A stretch of 6,386 nt of DNA from DAOTXK01 sp034435395. Lineage in GTDB: Bacteria; Chloroflexota; Anaerolineae; Aggregatilineales; Ch27. Position numbers and translations under genes: made by a program. The notes under the pieces were generated by a model, which was given only the letters and a program-made list of their open reading frames with translations, made no database searches and had not been told where the DNA came from. Positions 5,401 to 6,386 of the stretch are shown piece by piece. The DNA lies in assembly GCA_034435395.1 (NCBI GenBank), contig DAOTXK010000210.1:1-6386 (forward strand), read 5' to 3'. How positions within the stretch are numbered: the first letter of the stretch is position 1; every line of letters begins with the position of its first letter.

Positions 5401-6386
5401 GCGGCGAAGCCCGTCACCAACAGGCCATACCCCAGGGCAATCGCCAGCCCCATGGCCGCATAAATGATTCCCTGGTGGAACCAGGTACCCGTGTCCGGCA
5501 GGCGGTCCTGAGTGGCGGCGTAGAACAGCCCGAACGGAAAAATCAGGAGAAACGGCGTGGTCAGAGAAATGGGGAAGCTCACCGGCTGCTCAGGAGTCAG
5601 GGACTGGATGCCATCGCTGATCAGCCAGACCAGGGGCGGGATCATTGAAAGTAACAGGCTCACCAGCGCCACCGCGACCTGATCCCGCACCGACGGGGAA
5701 ACAGCCCGGTTCAGGCGGCGCAGCAGCCCCAGGATAAACACCAGCCCGCTGGCCACCAGGTAGGCAATGCTGACCTCCCAGGGACGCCACAAAGCCTGGC
5801 TATCGGCGGAGTAGATGGCCAGGGCGACCACCACCGCCGTCAGCGCGGTCAGCCACACCGGCAACCATCGCAGCCAGCGATACCGCTGAGTCAGCACGAG
5901 GGCCGAGGGGAAAGTCAGGAAAAAAACCTGCATCAGGCCGCCGATGACCAGCAGGCCAAGCGGCACCAGCCAAGGGCTGAGAGCCTGGGTGGTGTAACCG
6001 TCAAACGTCCCGACCACCAGGACCGCCGCCACCAGGCTCAACAGGCCGACATGCCTGGCCGTGAGGCTCCGCCAGTACCCCCAGAAAATCACGGCGGCCA
6101 GGACCAGGAAGGCGACCGCCACCAGATAACTCAGCCCGAACTGCGCCAGAAAATCGACCAGCGGGAACCGGGCCAGCACCACCAATACCATGCAGAGGAC
6201 AGTTTCATCAGGTTCACCAGTCACTGGCGGCGCACAGAATATGCGTTCCCCACGCGGCACGCCCGTCTCACCCACCCGGCGGACGACGCGGACCGTCACC
6301 ATGTCGCCAACATCGCGCGCCGCCAGGTATTCCTGTAACCGGGCACGGGCCAGGCGGTGATCAGGGTCCAATTCCTGGTTGCCGAG
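2475..6386 (-). CDS. Large membrane sensor histidine kinase with four GAF domains (N-terminus outside window)
   Basis: The frame stays open to the right edge, so the true start lies beyond 6386. The in-frame TTG at 6371-6369, taken here as residue 1, is probably not the start; five more codons are visible upstream of it. Residues 1-70 contain VGDMVTVRVVRR (21-32), like the last strand of a PDZ-type domain (weak call). About nine hydrophobic helices follow (about 78-100, 106-124, 131-153, 168-188, 198-219, 230-252, 265-285, 300-323, 333-353). Four GAF domains follow (about 388-526, 555-699, 727-870, 902-1040), joined by helical linkers of the ARLFRETE or ANLEQRV type. The kinase core has the H-box FVAHELKTP with phospho-acceptor His1060, the N-box with Asn1179 (NLVTNAHKY), the G1 box DNGIGI (Asp1216), an F-box near LFTPYF, and the G2 box GTGLGL (1246-1251). 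All key residues are intact, so autophosphorylation is expected. No receiver domain is attached and no response regulator lies downstream. The signal sensed is unknown. A terminator follows the stop. Confidence 0.95.
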   Translation of the reverse strand, partial: LGNQELDPDHRLARARLQEYLAARDVGDMVTVRVVRRVGETGVPRGERIFCAPPVTGEPDETVLCMVLVVLARFPLVDFLAQFGLSYLVAVAFLVLAAVIFWGYWRSLTARHVGLLSLVAAVLVVGTFDGYTTQALSPWLVPLGLLVIGGLMQVFFLTFPSALVLTQRYRWLRWLPVWLTALTAVVVALAIYSADSQALWRPWEVSIAYLVASGLVFILGLLRRLNRAVSPSVRDQVAVALVSLLLSMIPPLVWLISDGIQSLTPEQPVSFPISLTTPFLLIFPFGLFYAATQDRLPDTGTWFHQGIIYAAMGLAIALGYGLLVTGFAALTGSIIQANNPLVIAITVFLMALLFVPIRNVLERQVDRAYFRRHRLYQQRVETLAQELTRVAALGGVVEAIRRHLNETLAPTHSFLFFPDAEAELYVAHGVPNPETDIRFEAKSPLIQMLSRQRRALYLEPGERLPPELAPERARLAVLGAPVLLPLSGQDRLSGILAVGPRQSGERYHFDDLHFMQNLADQAALAVERAQVIANLEQRVREMNVLGQVSQAVNFTVEFDDLLELIYAQTNRVINAPNFYIALRDPNTDELYYAFYSENDERIPEREGVRWRMGRDLVSEIARTGRPVRVENYAAEMARRGSEGWLENPNLKAWMGVPLNAPTYTLGVLCVGSTVPVITYSDEQLKILWQIADQAATAIDKARLFRETEIRARQLTALNEISTHLATVFQDPDRLLELITESAVSILEAEAGSLLMVDPATNELEFKVAIGPEAEELVGTRLPAGTGLVGTVADRGEPIIINDTTRDPRWFSGVDEDTEFHTTTLLAAPLMASTGVIGVLEVVNKRDGGVFVEDDKRLLTTFAGQAAIAIENARLFQMTDQQLAARVDELDTMQRIDRELNETLDLQRVLDITLDWALRESRATAGALGMVEDEPPSVRIVAHRGYPDGSIAQRFASGWPLSQGSVGRVVRTGNPELVADVGLDDDYVESLPGCRSQLTVPLFTGGKVSGVIILESDQENAFSLLTLDFITRLAEHASPAMANAILFAQLERANEARSEFVGFVAHELKTPMTSIKGFTDLLLGGVVGPVNEQQKGFLSTIRSNVERMNTLVSDLNDVTKLQTDRMSMEKSPVDFRRIVTETLRPLQKQIEDKRQTIEVQVPERLPLIYGDHNRLIQVLTNLVTNAHKYTPPDGRLIITAAPSRNVWSSEGASEVLHVAVQDNGIGISQEDQARLFTPYFRSSNPEATEQPGTGLGLVIVRGIVEQHGGQIWVESELGQGSTFHFTVPLASAVPEAQADAAVAD

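Noticed and set aside
2475..6371. The kinase gene starting at the TTG at 6371
   Set aside because: The frame is open beyond it to the window edge, there is no ribosome-binding site, and a domain-like sequence continues through it. The coding region is therefore annotated as running off the edge.
1..6386. Search for CRISPR arrays, tRNA or rRNA genes, insertion sequences, defence or toxin genes
   Set aside because: No regularly spaced repeats, tRNA-like cloverleaf genes, transposase motifs or terminal inverted repeats were seen. The only notable repeat is the terminator-arm duplication in the trpB leader.

Overview
The window is GC-rich (roughly 60%+) bacterial chromosomal DNA. A tRNA-sensing T-box leader in front of a stand-alone TrpB2-type tryptophan synthase beta gene, next to a very large multi-GAF membrane histidine kinase, points to a Chloroflexota-like bacterium. 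T-boxes are typical of Firmicutes but also occur in Chloroflexota and a few other phyla. This taxonomic call is an inference from gene content; no taxonomic marker gene is present.

Layout. Positions 1-468 (+) hold the C-terminal 155 residues of an M20-family metallopeptidase/amidohydrolase. Positions 469-886 contain no gene but are densely regulatory. They hold a small hairpin, a near-consensus sigma-70 promoter (TTGACA-N17-TATCAT), and a complete T-box leader with a Trp specifier codon (TGG, 658-660), Stem I, two intermediate hairpins, and an antiterminator with a TGGC acceptor-pairing bulge. An intrinsic terminator follows, then a second intrinsic terminator whose 5' arm repeats the first one exactly over 10 nt. 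Positions 887-2266 (+) are trpB (TrpB2 type). Positions 2267-2474 are a convergent intergenic gap with two hairpin terminators, one serving trpB and one serving the opposite-strand gene. Positions 2475-6386 (-) encode a sensor histidine kinase of at least 1,303 visible residues that runs off the right edge. It has about nine membrane helices, four GAF domains, and a HisKA/HATPase core.

How it works together. The trpB transcript is predicted to be made only when uncharged tRNA-Trp accumulates. The tRNA would read TGG in Stem I and pair its GCCA 3' end with the TGGC bulge, holding the antiterminator 749-786 and preventing terminator 1. The most interesting feature is the duplicated terminator. 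The 3' arm released from terminator 1 is perfectly able to capture the 5' arm of terminator 2, so one tRNA binding event could disarm both terminators in a relay. The kinase is convergent and shows no sequence link to trpB. No response regulator lies next to its 3' end in this window.
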